A stretch of DNA of 56,362 nucleotides from Caldilineaceae bacterium (lineage in GTDB: Bacteria > Chloroflexota > Anaerolineae > Caldilineales > Caldilineaceae): positions 24,868 through 81,229 of the forward strand of contig JALHQH010000056.1 of the NCBI GenBank assembly GCA_022842065.1, written 5' to 3'. Under the pieces are notes generated by a model that ran no database searches, had not been told where the DNA came from, and worked only from the letters and a program-made list of their open reading frames with translations. Shown in pieces: positions 25,207-33,788 of this stretch. A program made the translations under genes and the position numbers. Every line of letters starts with the position of its first letter. The first letter of the stretch is position 1.

Positions 25207-25321
25207 GTGATTCGTGATTCGTGCTGCGTGATTCATGCTGCGTGCTGCGTGATTCGTAAAACGTAAACCAGCTTATTTCGCGGAGACTATCACGAATCAC
25301 GAATCACGCAGCACGAATCAC
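25207..25321. repeat. Inverted heptamer-array hairpin (GATTCGT / GCTGCGT)
   Basis: Seven-nt units GATTCGT, GATTCGT, GCTGCGT, GATTCAT, GCTGCGT, GCTGCGT, GATTCGT are followed by a spacer and then the complements ACGAATC, ACGAATC, ACGCAGC, ACGAATC. The array ends at the stop codon of the gene at 25318. GATTCGT also forms the array inside the coding region at 20419-20446. Confidence 0.85.
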
Positions 25322-25842
25322 GTTTTTTGTAACGCTTTTTGATAAAGGGCGACGCTGTAAAATTCATAGGACGCGGCCTTGTCCGGCACGTCGACGACGT
25401 GGACGGTAAAGCGGGCCGGCAGCCCGTTCTCTGGGCAATGTTCACGGAACCAGCCGCCATAGGCTTCGCGGTAGGCTTTGTAAAGGCGCTGTTGTTCCGC
25501 GGCAAAGCCTTGTGGATCGAGCAATGGGTTGGGGGCTTTGGGCTGACAGCCAAAGACATGCATTTCGACAAAGTCAACCTGGGCCAGCGATTGGCAGATA
25601 CCGGCCTCTTGCAGCCATTTCTCCCAACATTGAAAGACCAGCGGGATTTCACGGGCCGGATCCATCGTGACCAGTTCCTCTAGCCCTAACACCCCTTTAG
25701 CCGAGTAACCGCCGGTGAGGCCGGCAAAATGGATGCGGAGGTCACCATCCGGCTGCTCTTCTACCACCAGGCTTGAGAGCACTGGTTCATCGCCGTCGTA
25801 GTAATAGGTGAGTTTCCCCCGTTTTTTGACCTTGAATGGCAC
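25318..25842 (-). CDS. Conserved protein of unknown function
   Basis: This 174-residue soluble protein starts at GTG 25842, selected because AAAGGAG lies 6-7 nt upstream; the ATG further out lacks this. It begins PFKVKKRGKLTYYYDGDEPVLSSLVVEEQPDGDLRIHFAGLTGGYSAKGVLGLEELVTMD. No signal peptide, membrane helix or known motif is seen. It is the first gene of a leftward run with the amidohydrolase and two permeases, so a role in the same pathway is plausible. I do not recognise the family. Confidence 0.6.
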   Translation of the reverse strand: MPFKVKKRGKLTYYYDGDEPVLSSLVVEEQPDGDLRIHFAGLTGGYSAKGVLGLEELVTMDPAREIPLVFQCWEKWLQEAGICQSLAQVDFVEMHVFGCQPKAPNPLLDPQGFAAEQQRLYKAYREAYGGWFREHCPENGLPARFTVHVVDVPDKAASYEFYSVALYQKALQKT

Positions 25843-26112
25843 AAGTGGCTCCTTTGTCTGTGGCAGGTGGGTGTAGCTGGTGCAAATGAGTGGGGTCACG
25901 CTTGCTGGTGACTCGCCTTGGCACAGTGGCTAACACTGTTTCATGTTATACGTAACGTCTCTTACTATTTGAAAACATTGTTTGTTGCGCAAAATACGCT
26001 GGCCATGCTGCGTGTGGTATACTCGCAGGTTGGAGTATGCGTGGGTTGTCCCCATTATACCGACAATTTGCGCTAAGACAAATAGCAAATTTGACAGGCA
26101 AGGGGACTGTTC

Positions 26113-27330
26113 ATGCAAAACACTTTGCACAACAAATCGAGCCGTACCGGTGCTAACTTACTGTTGGCCCCAAAAATTTTCTACTTCTGCTACTACGCCG
26201 CAATGGCCGCCTTTTCGCCCTACCTGGCGCTCTACTACCGCCAACTGGGCATCGGCGAAGCGCAGATTGGACTCTTAGCGGGCATCCCGCCCCTGGTTGG
26301 GCTGATCGCGGCCCCGCTCTGGGGTGGCTTTGCCGACGCCACGCAAAAGCATCATCGTCTCTTGCAAATTGCCATTACCGGGCTATGGGGGGTCGTGCTG
26401 ATCTTTTCGTTGATTCGCAACCCGCTCTGGCTGCTGCCATTGGTTATCCTCTATGCCTGTTTCAGCGCCCCGATCATGCCATTGGTCGATAATTCTGTGC
26501 TGTTGCTGCTTGGTGACCGCCGTGAAGCCTATGGTCGTCAGCGGCTGTGGGGGGCGGTGGGCTGGGGCGTGGCGGGCACATTGTTGGGGCTGTTGCTGGA
26601 TCGGGTGGGACTCCATTGGGCTTTCTACGGCGCGCTGCTCTTTTTGGGCGGCTGTTGGCTGGCCGCCCGGCAGCTCGCCGTGCAACCAGTGCAGATTGGG
26701 CAACCCTTCTGGCGTGGTATGCGTTTTTTCATCAGCAGTTGGCCGTGGTTGGTCTTTTTGATTACCCTCTTTATCAACGGTCTGGCCTCTGGGGTAAGCA
26801 ACAGCTTTCTCTTTCTCTACCTGGATCAACTCGGGGCAAGTCGTACGCTAATGGGCCTTTCGCTCTTGATCGCCACCTTGAGCGAACTGCCGATCTTCTT
26901 TTTTGGTGAACGGCTCTTACAGCGCTTGGGGGCACGTGGTCTGCTGCTGGTTGCCCTGGTGGCCACGGTCCTGCGCATGGTCGCCTATGCGTTGATGCCG
27001 GCCCCAATCTATGTCCTGCCGATCAATCTGCTGCATGGCTTTACCTTTTCCGCCATGTGGATTGCGGCGGTCTCTTATGCCAACCGCGCCGCACCGCCAG
27101 GTATGGGGGCCACGGCCCAGGGCTTGTTAAGTGGCATCAGCATGGGCTTGGCCGGCGCAATTGGTGCGCTGCTCGGTGGTTATTTGTATGAAGCGATTGG
27201 GCCGGCGGCAACCTTTGGCTGTGCAGGCGTGGCTGTCCTGGTCGGTTTCCTCTTCTTTGCGCTGGTTGGCCGCCGTGCGCGTGAGATTGGGGCGCAGGAA
27301 GTTGGCTCTAGCGCGTCAGTAACGCGTTGA
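26113..27330 (+). CDS. MFS transporter (MFS_1-like, sugar/nucleoside symporter type)
   Basis: This 405-residue protein with about 12 transmembrane helices starts KIFYFCYYAAMAAFSPYLALYYRQLGIGEAQIGLLAGIPPLVGLIAAPLWGGFADATQKH. That is the typical helix-1/2 and loop-2/3 pattern (GxxxDxxxxR/K-like) of the LacY-related MFS_1-like family. Helix 7-8 and the C-terminal half (SYANRAAPPGMGATAQGLLSG) are intact. The substrate is unknown. Its 3' end overlaps the convergent pterin dehydratase gene by 23 bp. Confidence 0.85.
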   Translation: MQNTLHNKSSRTGANLLLAPKIFYFCYYAAMAAFSPYLALYYRQLGIGEAQIGLLAGIPPLVGLIAAPLWGGFADATQKHHRLLQIAITGLWGVVLIFSLIRNPLWLLPLVILYACFSAPIMPLVDNSVLLLLGDRREAYGRQRLWGAVGWGVAGTLLGLLLDRVGLHWAFYGALLFLGGCWLAARQLAVQPVQIGQPFWRGMRFFISSWPWLVFLITLFINGLASGVSNSFLFLYLDQLGASRTLMGLSLLIATLSELPIFFFGERLLQRLGARGLLLVALVATVLRMVAYALMPAPIYVLPINLLHGFTFSAMWIAAVSYANRAAPPGMGATAQGLLSGISMGLAGAIGALLGGYLYEAIGPAATFGCAGVAVLVGFLFFALVGRRAREIGAQEVGSSASVTR

Positions 27331-27577
27331 TCTTTGTTGCGAGCGCAAGGTCGAGCGCAGTGATCGTGTCACCTGCATCGTGGGTGACCAGGTCGATGGT
27401 CACCTGATTGTAGATATTATAAAATTCGGGATGATGATTCATGGTGTTGGCTTCAATCGCCACTTGGGTCATAAAACCAAACGCCGCCGTAAAATCGCGA
27501 AAGGTGAACGCGCGGTGGAGCTTGCCGTTTTTTACGGCCCAACCAGGCGGTGGCGTCAAAGGGTCAGAAGAATTCAT
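27308..27577 (-). CDS. phhB: 4a-hydroxytetrahydrobiopterin dehydratase (pterin carbinolamine dehydratase)
   Basis: This 89-residue PCD/DCoH-family protein contains the signature HHPEFYNIYNQVTIDLVTHDAGDTIT, whose paired histidines and aspartate are the active-site residues that dehydrate 4a-hydroxytetrahydrobiopterin. The ATG at 27577 has AGGAAG upstream, inside the end of the nucleotidyltransferase gene. The two overlap by 14 nt and are probably translationally coupled. No aromatic amino-acid hydroxylase is nearby; in many bacteria the protein also serves molybdopterin-related chemistry. Confidence 0.9.
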   Translation of the reverse strand: MNSSDPLTPPPGWAVKNGKLHRAFTFRDFTAAFGFMTQVAIEANTMNHHPEFYNIYNQVTIDLVTHDAGDTITALDLALATKINALLTR

Positions 27578-28196
27578 CTTCGTCTTCCTCGATTTCAATT
27601 GGTGTCTCTACCAATTGTTGCCAAAGTGCCATGATCGGTGCCCCGGCACCGGCTGCAAGCAAGCAACTTGTTACGGTGCTGCTTTCGCTTTTTAGCTCAG
27701 GAAAGGTAAGCAGCAACAATGCTAGATCGCGCCAATCTGTGCCGGATTTTGGTTTGCCACGCCTTTGATGGTACGAGATTACTTTGGAGGCAATCAACTC
27801 ATCCGGCGCCATCACTAGAATATCGGCAATACGCCTTGCCGCAGGCACGATTTCTGCACTGCGTAAATCCACCAGGTGGCGATTGCCGGCTTTGCGTACC
27901 TGAAAAATCCGATAACCGCGCCCATTGGCTACGTCGCGTATACGCACCGCAATATGAAACTGGGCCACTAAATAGGCGCGAATTTCTTCTGCGACCGCCG
28001 CTGCGCTGGTGGCAATCAAGTCAATATCTTGGGTCATGCGCGGCTCGTTCACATATGCGTTAACGGCCTGTGCGCCAAAGACAACAATGTCATCTCGACC
28101 GCGCAAAAATTCCAGGACAGCTTTCTGGATGGTCGTTAGGGGTAACTGCTCTTGCACGGCAAACTCCTGCAGCGTTAATACATCGGCATGAAACAT
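27564..28196 (-). CDS. Nucleotidyltransferase-fold protein (AbiEii-like)
   Basis: This 210-residue protein has the minimal nucleotidyltransferase pattern VVFGAQAVNAYVNEPRMTQDIDLIA (about residues 38-62), where Gly-Ala replaces the usual Gly-Gly/Ser and Asp-x-Asp binds metal. A helical region with ASKVISYHQRRGKPKSGTDWRDLALLLL follows. It ends in a very acidic tail. Such proteins are found as toxin partners in type IV toxin-antitoxin sets or as stand-alone enzymes. No antitoxin-like gene is adjacent, so function is open. Confidence 0.7.
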   Translation of the reverse strand: MFHADVLTLQEFAVQEQLPLTTIQKAVLEFLRGRDDIVVFGAQAVNAYVNEPRMTQDIDLIATSAAAVAEEIRAYLVAQFHIAVRIRDVANGRGYRIFQVRKAGNRHLVDLRSAEIVPAARRIADILVMAPDELIASKVISYHQRRGKPKSGTDWRDLALLLLTFPELKSESSTVTSCLLAAGAGAPIMALWQQLVETPIEIEEDEDEFF

Positions 28197-28215
28197 TTTG
28201 ACTCCTTCGCCTTAA

Positions 28216-28914
28216 TTACCACGTCGCCGACTTGGGGCTGACGACTAACAACTCGGCCATGTCGTGGGCCAGGGCATGGTGTTCGCCGTCGACAGCGATT
28301 AAGAGTGGGCCAGCAAAAGGGGCACGCTTGAGCAGGATCACCGTTGCATTTAGATAGAGCCCCAGCGAACCTAAATAAGTCAGTCGCTCGGGATCCTGGG
28401 CGAGGACGCGCACCAGCCGGTAGGGCGCATCAATATCAGCAATACTGAGCAGCGTCCCATCCACGTCGGCAATCTGCCCATCCTTGCTGGGAATCGGGTC
28501 GCCGTGCGGGTCCACCGTAGGGTCATTCAGCGCGGCCGCGATGGCATCTTCCAAGGCTTCGCTGATCACATGCTCCAGCCGATCGGCCTCTTCGTGCACT
28601 TGATCCCAGGGTAAATTGAGCTTCTGGTGCAAGTAAAGTTCGAGCAGCCGATGATGGCGCAAGACCTCCAACGCTACCCGCCGCCCCGCTTCCGTGAGGG
28701 CGATGCTCTGGTAGGGTTCATATTCGACCAGCGCCAACTCGGCCAACTTTTTTACCATGTTGGTCGCCGAGGCCGGCGAAACATCCAGGTGACCGGCTAA
28801 GGCTGAATTGTTGACGCGGGTGCCCTCCGCCATGAGCAGATAGATCGCCTTGAGGTAATCTTCATGGGCAGATGAAAGAATTTTTTTGCTCTCTACCGAT
28901 TCTACTTTAGTCAT
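28216..28914 (-). CDS. DtxR/MntR family metal-dependent transcriptional regulator
   Basis: This 232-residue protein has an N-terminal winged helix (LSSAHEDYLKAIYLLMAEG...LDVSPASATNMVKKL...), the dimerisation and metal-binding domain (RHHRLLELYLHQKLNLPWDQVHEEADRLEHVIS, with the His and Glu ligands expected in the family), and a C-terminal FeoA/SH3-like domain (about residues 150-225). It would repress genes for iron or manganese uptake in the presence of metal. No metal transporter gene adjoins it. The start has no strong ribosome site but agrees with the family's N-terminus. Confidence 0.92.
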   Translation of the reverse strand: MTKVESVESKKILSSAHEDYLKAIYLLMAEGTRVNNSALAGHLDVSPASATNMVKKLAELALVEYEPYQSIALTEAGRRVALEVLRHHRLLELYLHQKLNLPWDQVHEEADRLEHVISEALEDAIAAALNDPTVDPHGDPIPSKDGQIADVDGTLLSIADIDAPYRLVRVLAQDPERLTYLGSLGLYLNATVILLKRAPFAGPLLIAVDGEHHALAHDMAELLVVSPKSATW

Positions 28915-28945
28915 GTTAAAATTTTAGTTCCTGATCGGCCTGCTG

Positions 28946-29653
28946 TCAAGTACAGCGCTCAATATCCTGACAAAGTTTTTCGCATAGAGATAGCAGCTGC
29001 GGTTTCCAACGGTCGTGGAGTTGCAGCGGATCGATCCAGTTCAAGCGTAATGGTTCGGCCGGTAACTGGGTCAGATCGAGGTTCCCTTCATCGAGCAGCC
29101 GTAGGTGTATCTCGCGGCTGGCATAGGGCCCATATTGTTCGTGTGAGATATAGAGGGGGGGCACCCGATAAACGGTCTCGTTGCACCACCGCCAGACTTC
29201 GTTGAAGAAGAGGCGCATGCCATGATAGCGGCGGTGGACATTGGGCACGGCCGTCACCAGTTGATGCCAGAAATTGCCGTGGGCAAAGCTGCGTTCGGTG
29301 CTGGGCAAGGGCAGACGATAGAGCACAGCCAGCGCGACCGCGCCACAGTCAAGCTGCGCTCGGATCGCGCCCAAATAGCCGACAAAAAATGAGCGCGTCA
29401 AGATCGCAGCCTTTGCATCATTGCCCTGCTCCAACCCGTGCCGCTTGCGCGCATCTTCGATCAGAAAGGCGTACATCTCCACATCGGCCATCCGTGCGCA
29501 GAGACTTTCGGCGAAGACCACACTCACATGAGGATTGTTGGCCTGGATCACCCCCAGGCGCTGGTCAAAATAATCATCCAGTTTGATGAAACAACTGGGG
29601 ACCGGCTGTTCGGAGAGCTTATACGCGCTGCGTTCGTAGAAGTGAGTTTTCAT
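28946..29653 (-). CDS. Protein of unknown function (235 aa)
   Basis: This soluble protein has no signal peptide or membrane segment. Aromatic and His-rich blocks are visible (SFFVGYLGAIRAQLDCGAVALAVLYRLPLP, HGNFWHQLVTAVPNVHRRYHGMRLFFNEVWRWCNETVYRVPPLYISHEQYGPYASREIHLRLL). I do not recognise the family. It lies 31 bp upstream of the DtxR/MntR gene on the same strand and may be co-transcribed with it, but nothing in the sequence links it to metal handling. Confidence 0.65.
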   Translation of the reverse strand: MKTHFYERSAYKLSEQPVPSCFIKLDDYFDQRLGVIQANNPHVSVVFAESLCARMADVEMYAFLIEDARKRHGLEQGNDAKAAILTRSFFVGYLGAIRAQLDCGAVALAVLYRLPLPSTERSFAHGNFWHQLVTAVPNVHRRYHGMRLFFNEVWRWCNETVYRVPPLYISHEQYGPYASREIHLRLLDEGNLDLTQLPAEPLRLNWIDPLQLHDRWKPQLLSLCEKLCQDIERCT

Positions 29654-29798
29654 GCGTTTTGTTTTCTATACTTTGGGCGCTGAATGGGAACCCCAGTTTT
29701 GACCAGCAGGAAAAACGGGGCTTCTCATTTTAACCGCAGTATAACCAATGGGCTGAGCATGCTAGGATGCTGTTGCTTGCGCCTGTCGTCTGAAGGGC

Positions 29799-29911
29799 CA
29801 CAGCCATTAAGTTAAGGGCGGAACGTGTACTCAGCGTCCCCAGACGCTGAGCCCGTCTTGCTGGGCTGCGCATCGGGAGATGCGCACTGCTCCCTTAACT
29901 TAATGGGAGTG
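29799..29911. mobile_element. MITE-like element with perfect 12-bp target-site duplication
   Basis: This 113-bp element starts CACAGCCATTAAGTTAAGGG and ends CCCTTAACTTAATGGGAGTG. The terminal inverted repeats match at 18 of 20 positions. It is flanked by CGTCTGAAGGGC at 29787-29798 and again at 29912-29923. Its inner part contains the GGGCTGCGCATC...GATGCGCA core also found at 38099-38221 and near 56160. It has no coding capacity. Insertion occurred in the 3' end of the SpoIIM gene. Confidence 0.9.
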
Positions 29912-30879
29912 CGTCTGAAGGGCAGGGTATGTTGCAAGCCGGTTAACCAGTAGGTGTGCAAGAGCACGCCGCTGCTGACGCCCACGGCTAACTTGACGGG
30001 CCAGGGCAGGCCACTGGGGCTGATAAACCCCTCGATCAGGCCGGCGAGAATGAGTAAGGGCACACAGCCCAGGATCACCATGACGCTGGTCCGGCTGCGC
30101 GCAATGACTGCCTCGTGGCGACTTTGCAACCCGGGCCGAACCAAGGCATCACCCATATAAAGCCCACAGCCGCCGGCCAGAAAGATCACACTCAACTCAA
30201 TAAAGCCATGAGCCACCACAAATTCGCCCAGATTCAGGCTCATGCCGTGCGCCTGCAACAGGCCGAAGATCGCGCCAAAATGAATGCCATTGCTGAAGAT
30301 GACCCACAGCGTCAGCAGTCCGGCCGTAATGCCACCCGCAAAAGTCAAGAACATGACCCGAATATTGTTAGTCAAGATAAAGCTGGATGCGGCCGAACGG
30401 GTGCTTGGAGTAATGTTGGTCCACATCTCGCCTGCTTCGACCTGGCGTACCAACGATTCCATCCCTTCACCGCTGAAAAAATAGATCTGCTGCGGTGCGC
30501 GCCAGACGCCAATAAAGGCAACCAGCGCGCCAATTGTAAATAGCGCAAAGCACAAGGTAGTGTAAGGCAACAAAACACGGTATAATGCGGGGAATTGGGT
30601 GCGGTAAAACGCCCGCAACTTGCGCCCCTGTAGCCCTTCTTCGCGATAGATCTGCGCATGGGCGCGGCTGACCAGTCCATTGAGGTAGCCGGTAATGCGC
30701 TGTTGAGGAAAATCGCGCTGGGCCAACGCCAAATCTGCCGTTGCCGTACGGTAAAGCCGGCCCAAGTCAGCTAATTCCTGGCGCGAGAGTTTGGTTAGAT
30801 TCGCCTTACTCTGGTTCAACAGGGTTTCGAGTGCTTGCCAACTTTGCCGCCGCTGCTGCGCAAAGACATCTAAATTCAT
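29812..30879 (-). CDS. Stage II sporulation protein M-like membrane protein (SpoIIM/DUF95)
   Basis: This 355-residue protein has a soluble N-terminal helical region (about 1-95: WQALETLLNQSKANLTKLSRQELADLGRLYR...) and five or more membrane helices (about 100-325), including the signature FLTFAGGITAGLLTLWVIFSNGIHFGAIFGLL. This family is common in non-sporulating bacteria next to RDD-family genes, as here. The last ~35 residues (TPIKLREQCASPDAQPSKTG...) are encoded by an inserted MITE-like element. Without it the frame would run PFRRQAQATAS and stop at 29762. The essential membrane domain is unchanged, so the protein is likely functional. Confidence 0.85.
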   Translation of the reverse strand: MNLDVFAQQRRQSWQALETLLNQSKANLTKLSRQELADLGRLYRTATADLALAQRDFPQQRITGYLNGLVSRAHAQIYREEGLQGRKLRAFYRTQFPALYRVLLPYTTLCFALFTIGALVAFIGVWRAPQQIYFFSGEGMESLVRQVEAGEMWTNITPSTRSAASSFILTNNIRVMFLTFAGGITAGLLTLWVIFSNGIHFGAIFGLLQAHGMSLNLGEFVVAHGFIELSVIFLAGGCGLYMGDALVRPGLQSRHEAVIARSRTSVMVILGCVPLLILAGLIEGFISPSGLPWPVKLAVGVSSGVLLHTYWLTGLQHTLPFRRTPIKLREQCASPDAQPSKTGSASGDAEYTFRP

Positions 30880-30916
30880 TGTGTAAATTTATCTCTTTCC
30901 CATAAGGAGCATCGGT

Positions 30917-31849
30917 ATGACCGAGCCCAAGCGCTGGCCCCCCGGCCACCTAACTGGCCACCTAACGGGGCAACCTGCTGGCCAACCGAATGAACCAGCG
31001 ATCGAATCATCCGCTGCGCAGTGGTTACAGCAAGAGTATACCATTGATACGCCGGAAAATGTAACCTTTGGTTACGAAGTAGCTGGGATTGGCAGCCGCT
31101 TTATCGGTGCCCTGATCGATAATTTGATTCTGGGCATTGCCCTCTTCCTGCTCAATCTGTTACTGCTACAGCTCCTCGGCTGGCTCGGTGGCGCAGAAGG
31201 AGCGACCACATTGGCCGGCGCAGCGATTGCCGGAGAGTGGGCCAGCGGTTTTGTCACCGCGCTCTATATTCTGCTCAACTTTCTACTGCTTTGGGGCTAC
31301 TATATTGTCTTCGAATTGATCTGGAATGGACAGACCATCGGCAAGCGCATTGCCAAGACGCGCGTGGTGCGCCTGAATGGCAATCCCGCCGGCGTTCTAG
31401 AAATTGTCGTGCGCAATCTCCTACGAATGGTGGATTTCCTCCCCGTAGCTTATGGTGTAGGATTAGCTGTGATGTTTTTCAATCGCCATGCGCGGCGCCT
31501 AGGTGACTTTGCCGCTGGCACCCTGGTGATCAAAGAGGGCAGTATGGTCGGCTTGGAGAGTGTGGCCCCACTGGTTGCCACCCATCGCCAGGATGTGCCT
31601 TCCGATAGCGCCGTTGCCGCGTGGCGGCAGCGTTTTCCTGGTCTACGCCGCCTGACCGCCGCCGACTATGAGCTGATCCAAGATCTACTGGCGCGTCACG
31701 ATCAGGGGAAAGTGCAAGGGGTCACCCTTTCGCGCCTGGCCGCCGCCATCGCAACCAAACTAGCCCTAGACCCCCCTGCGCGCGACTGGCACGCCAGCCG
31801 TCGCTTCCTCGTCGAAGTCGCCGAGGCCTATCGTCATTTGGGGGGGTAG
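30917..31849 (+). CDS. RDD family membrane protein
   Basis: This 310-residue protein has a hydrophilic repetitive N-terminus (GHLTGHLTGQPAGQP) followed by an RDD domain (about 40-210). The RDD signature is visible in GSRFIGALIDNLILG and in the C-terminal NRHARRLGDFAAGTLVIKEG, with about three membrane helices between. Residues ~225-310 form a cytoplasmic helical domain (ADYELIQDLLARHDQ...SRRFLVEVAEAYRHLGG). AAGGAG precedes the ATG. It is divergent from the SpoIIM gene with only 37 bp between, a pairing common across bacteria. The molecular role is unknown. Confidence 0.88.
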   Translation: MTEPKRWPPGHLTGHLTGQPAGQPNEPAIESSAAQWLQQEYTIDTPENVTFGYEVAGIGSRFIGALIDNLILGIALFLLNLLLLQLLGWLGGAEGATTLAGAAIAGEWASGFVTALYILLNFLLLWGYYIVFELIWNGQTIGKRIAKTRVVRLNGNPAGVLEIVVRNLLRMVDFLPVAYGVGLAVMFFNRHARRLGDFAAGTLVIKEGSMVGLESVAPLVATHRQDVPSDSAVAAWRQRFPGLRRLTAADYELIQDLLARHDQGKVQGVTLSRLAAAIATKLALDPPARDWHASRRFLVEVAEAYRHLGG

Positions 31850-31852
31850 GGG

Positions 31853-32020
31853 ATAGTAGATCGGTAAATCGGTACATTGGTAGATCGGTACATCGGTAGA
31901 TCGGTACATCAGTCAGCTTGTATTTACCGATCTACCGATGTACCGATTTCCCAATATACCGATTTACCGATTTCCTGATGTACTGCTCTACCCAACCACC
32001 CAACCACCCAACCACCCAAC
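31853..32020. repeat. Octamer arrays: inverted GGTAGATC array, then CCCAACCA repeats
   Basis: Forward units (TAGATCGG, TAAATCGG, TACATTGG, TAGATCGG...) run from about 31855 to 31910. Complementary units (ATTTACCG, ATCTACCG, ATGTACCG...) run to about 31980. A separate run of CCCAACCA octamers occupies about 31990-32020. The whole fills the spacer before radC. Confidence 0.8.
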
Positions 32021-32040
32021 TCACACACTGGAGCCAACCA

Positions 32041-32751
32041 ATGGAACGGGTCGAATCCTCCGCCTACCTGCCCATGATTCGCGATTTACCGCTTGATATG
32101 CGCCCGCGTGAGCGGATGCTCTATGCCGGTCCGCATGCCCTGAGTACCACCGAATTGCTGGCAATTATCCTGCGCGTCGGGCAGCCTGGCGAAAATGTGC
32201 TGCGGCTGGCCGAGCGCACACTGAGCCAATTCGGCGGGCTACCCGGCCTGGCGCAAGCTACCTTTGAAGAATTACGCACTGTCCATGGCGTGGGCGATGC
32301 CAAGGCCACCGAAATCAAAGCCGCCCTGGAACTGGGCCGCCGCCTGCTCGTTACCGCACCCCAGGAACGTCCTCAAGTCCGCACCCCCACCGACATTGCC
32401 AACCTGCTGATGTTAGAGATGAGCCTGCTGGAGCAGGAGCATCTGCGTACGGTCATGCTGGACTCAAAAAATTTCGTGATTCGGATCCACACCGTCTACG
32501 CCGGCAGTCTCAACAGCGCGGTGGTGCGGGTGGGCGAAGTCTTCCGCGAGGCGATTCGCGCCAACAGTGCCTCGGTGATCCTTGTTCACAACCACCCCAG
32601 CGGCGACCCCACCCCCAGTCCCGAAGATGTGCGGGTGACCGAATTGATCGTCGAAGCGGGCAAGTTGCTCGACATCGACGTGTTGGATCATTTGGTGATT
32701 GGGCGCAACCGTTATGTGAGTTTGAAGGAGCGGGGGTTGGGGTTTAAATAG
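32041..32751 (+). CDS. radC: RadC family protein (JAB/MPN-like metalloprotease fold)
   Basis: This 236-residue RadC (UPF0758) protein has an N-terminal helix-hairpin-helix region ([21 protein letters not shown], about 78-98) and the C-terminal JAB1/MPN-like metal motif [14 protein letters not shown] (about 183-196). The conserved [22 protein letters not shown] block is present. The ATG at 32041 is chosen because the upstream extension to 31918 translates only repeat sequence. The historic DNA-repair name is not supported by clear activity. It is a common core gene here, not linked to a mobile island. Confidence 0.93.
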   Translation: MERVESSAYLPMIRDLPLDMRPRERMLYAGPHALSTTELLAIILRVGQPGENVLRLAERTLSQFGGLPGLAQATFEELRTVHGVGDAKATEIKAALELGRRLLVTAPQERPQVRTPTDIANLLMLEMSLLEQEHLRTVMLDSKNFVIRIHTVYAGSLNSAVVRVGEVFREAIRANSASVILVHNHPSGDPTPSPEDVRVTELIVEAGKLLDIDVLDHLVIGRNRYVSLKERGLGFK

Positions 32752-32761
32752 CGCGCTTACC

Positions 32762-32822
32762 GCTCGTGAGGGATTGCCAAATCCCGGCCGCCAATGCCGG
32801 GATTTGGCAATCCCTCACGAGC
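32762..32822. terminator. Perfect 26-bp stem hairpin between convergent genes
   Basis: The arms 32762-32787 and 32797-32822 pair perfectly (left begins GCTCGTGAGGGATTGCC) around a 9-nt loop. The hairpin lies 10 bp after radC and 12 bp before the end of the convergent ABC ATPase gene. It has no T-run, so it may be a REP-like hairpin rather than a classical intrinsic terminator. Confidence 0.7.
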
Positions 32823-32833
32823 AGGTCGTAAAA

Positions 32834-33697
32834 TCACTTCGACCAATCATCCATTGTCACCACTGCCGGTTGCTCAGCGGGGATTGGGGTGGGGACAACT
32901 TCTGCTGCCACTGGCGCCGATGGGGCTACTGCCGACACAGCCTCGACCACGACTGCTGACGAATCAGCAATGCGCCCCACTTGCCGTTCATCGCGCGCAA
33001 CCTTACCATCGCGGATATGCACCACGCGCTGACAATAGTCAGCGGTCTCCGGATCATGGGTGACAAAGACGACGGTGATGCCCTGTTCGCGGTTGAGGCG
33101 CTGGAAAAGTTCCATGATCTCGACGCTGGTCTTGCTGTCCAGGTTACCGGTCGGTTCGTCGGCAAGGATCATGGAAGGGCGGTTGGCCAGGGCGCGGGCG
33201 ATGGCGACGCGCTGTTGTTGACCACCGGAAAGTTCATTCGGCTTGTGATCCATCCGTTCGCCTAGCCCGACCAGGCCAAGCATCTCTTCGGCCTGACGAC
33301 GGCGTTGGCGACCACTGATGCCCGCATAGATCAAGGGCAATTCCACGTTGGCGCGCGCCGAAGTGCGCGAGAGCAGGTTAAAGCTCTGGAAGACAAAGCC
33401 AATCTTACGGCAGCGGATCTCGGCCAGTTGACTGTCACGCAGCTTGCTTACATCAATGCCGTCGAGCTTATAGCTGCCGTCGGTGGGCACGTCGAGGCAG
33501 CCGATGACATTCATCAGGGTTGACTTGCCGCTGCCGCTAGGCCCCATAATCGCCACCAACTCGCCGGGCCAGATCTCAAGGTCGATGCCGCGTAATGCCT
33601 GCACTTCCACATCGCCCATCTGATAAAATTTGGTTACGCCGCTCACCGCAATGACCGGTTCGGTTTTGGTTGCTGTGCCGTTGCTCTGTTGGCTCAT
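32834..33697 (-). CDS. ABC transporter ATP-binding protein, MacB/LolD type
   Basis: This 287-residue ATPase has Walker [10 protein letters not shown] (about residues 51-59), Q-loop FQSFNLL, signature [15 protein letters not shown], Walker [10 protein letters not shown] and the switch histidine in FVTHDPE. It is of the MacB/LolD/FtsE subclass that energises FtsX-like permeases. Residues ~235-287 are a low-complexity Ala/Val/Pro tail unusual for the family. The membrane-fusion adaptor gene lies directly upstream, and a hairpin (33722-33776) separates the two. No FtsX-like permease gene follows: radC is convergent. The partner permease must be encoded elsewhere. Confidence 0.93.
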   Translation of the reverse strand: MSQQSNGTATKTEPVIAVSGVTKFYQMGDVEVQALRGIDLEIWPGELVAIMGPSGSGKSTLMNVIGCLDVPTDGSYKLDGIDVSKLRDSQLAEIRCRKIGFVFQSFNLLSRTSARANVELPLIYAGISGRQRRRQAEEMLGLVGLGERMDHKPNELSGGQQQRVAIARALANRPSMILADEPTGNLDSKTSVEIMELFQRLNREQGITVVFVTHDPETADYCQRVVHIRDGKVARDERQVGRIADSSAVVVEAVSAVAPSAPVAAEVVPTPIPAEQPAVVTMDDWSK

Positions 33698-33721
33698 AAA
33701 TTGACCTAATTGTTTGGCCGC

Positions 33722-33776
33722 TTAATTTTTAGAAATCCCTTACGTCTCTACCAGTGTGGTGATTTCTAAAAATTAA
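33722..33776. repeat. Inverted repeat between adaptor and ATPase genes
   Basis: Perfect 16-nt arms TTAATTTTTAGAAATC (33722-33737) and its complement (33761-33776) surround a 23-nt loop. The hairpin lies inside the probable operon and could act as an attenuator or processing site, or be a small element. Confidence 0.65.
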
Positions 33777-33788
33777 ATGTTTGCGGCA

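Noticed and set aside
31918..32040. N-terminal extension of RadC
   Set aside because: It translates octamer repeats only; the conserved protein begins at 32041.
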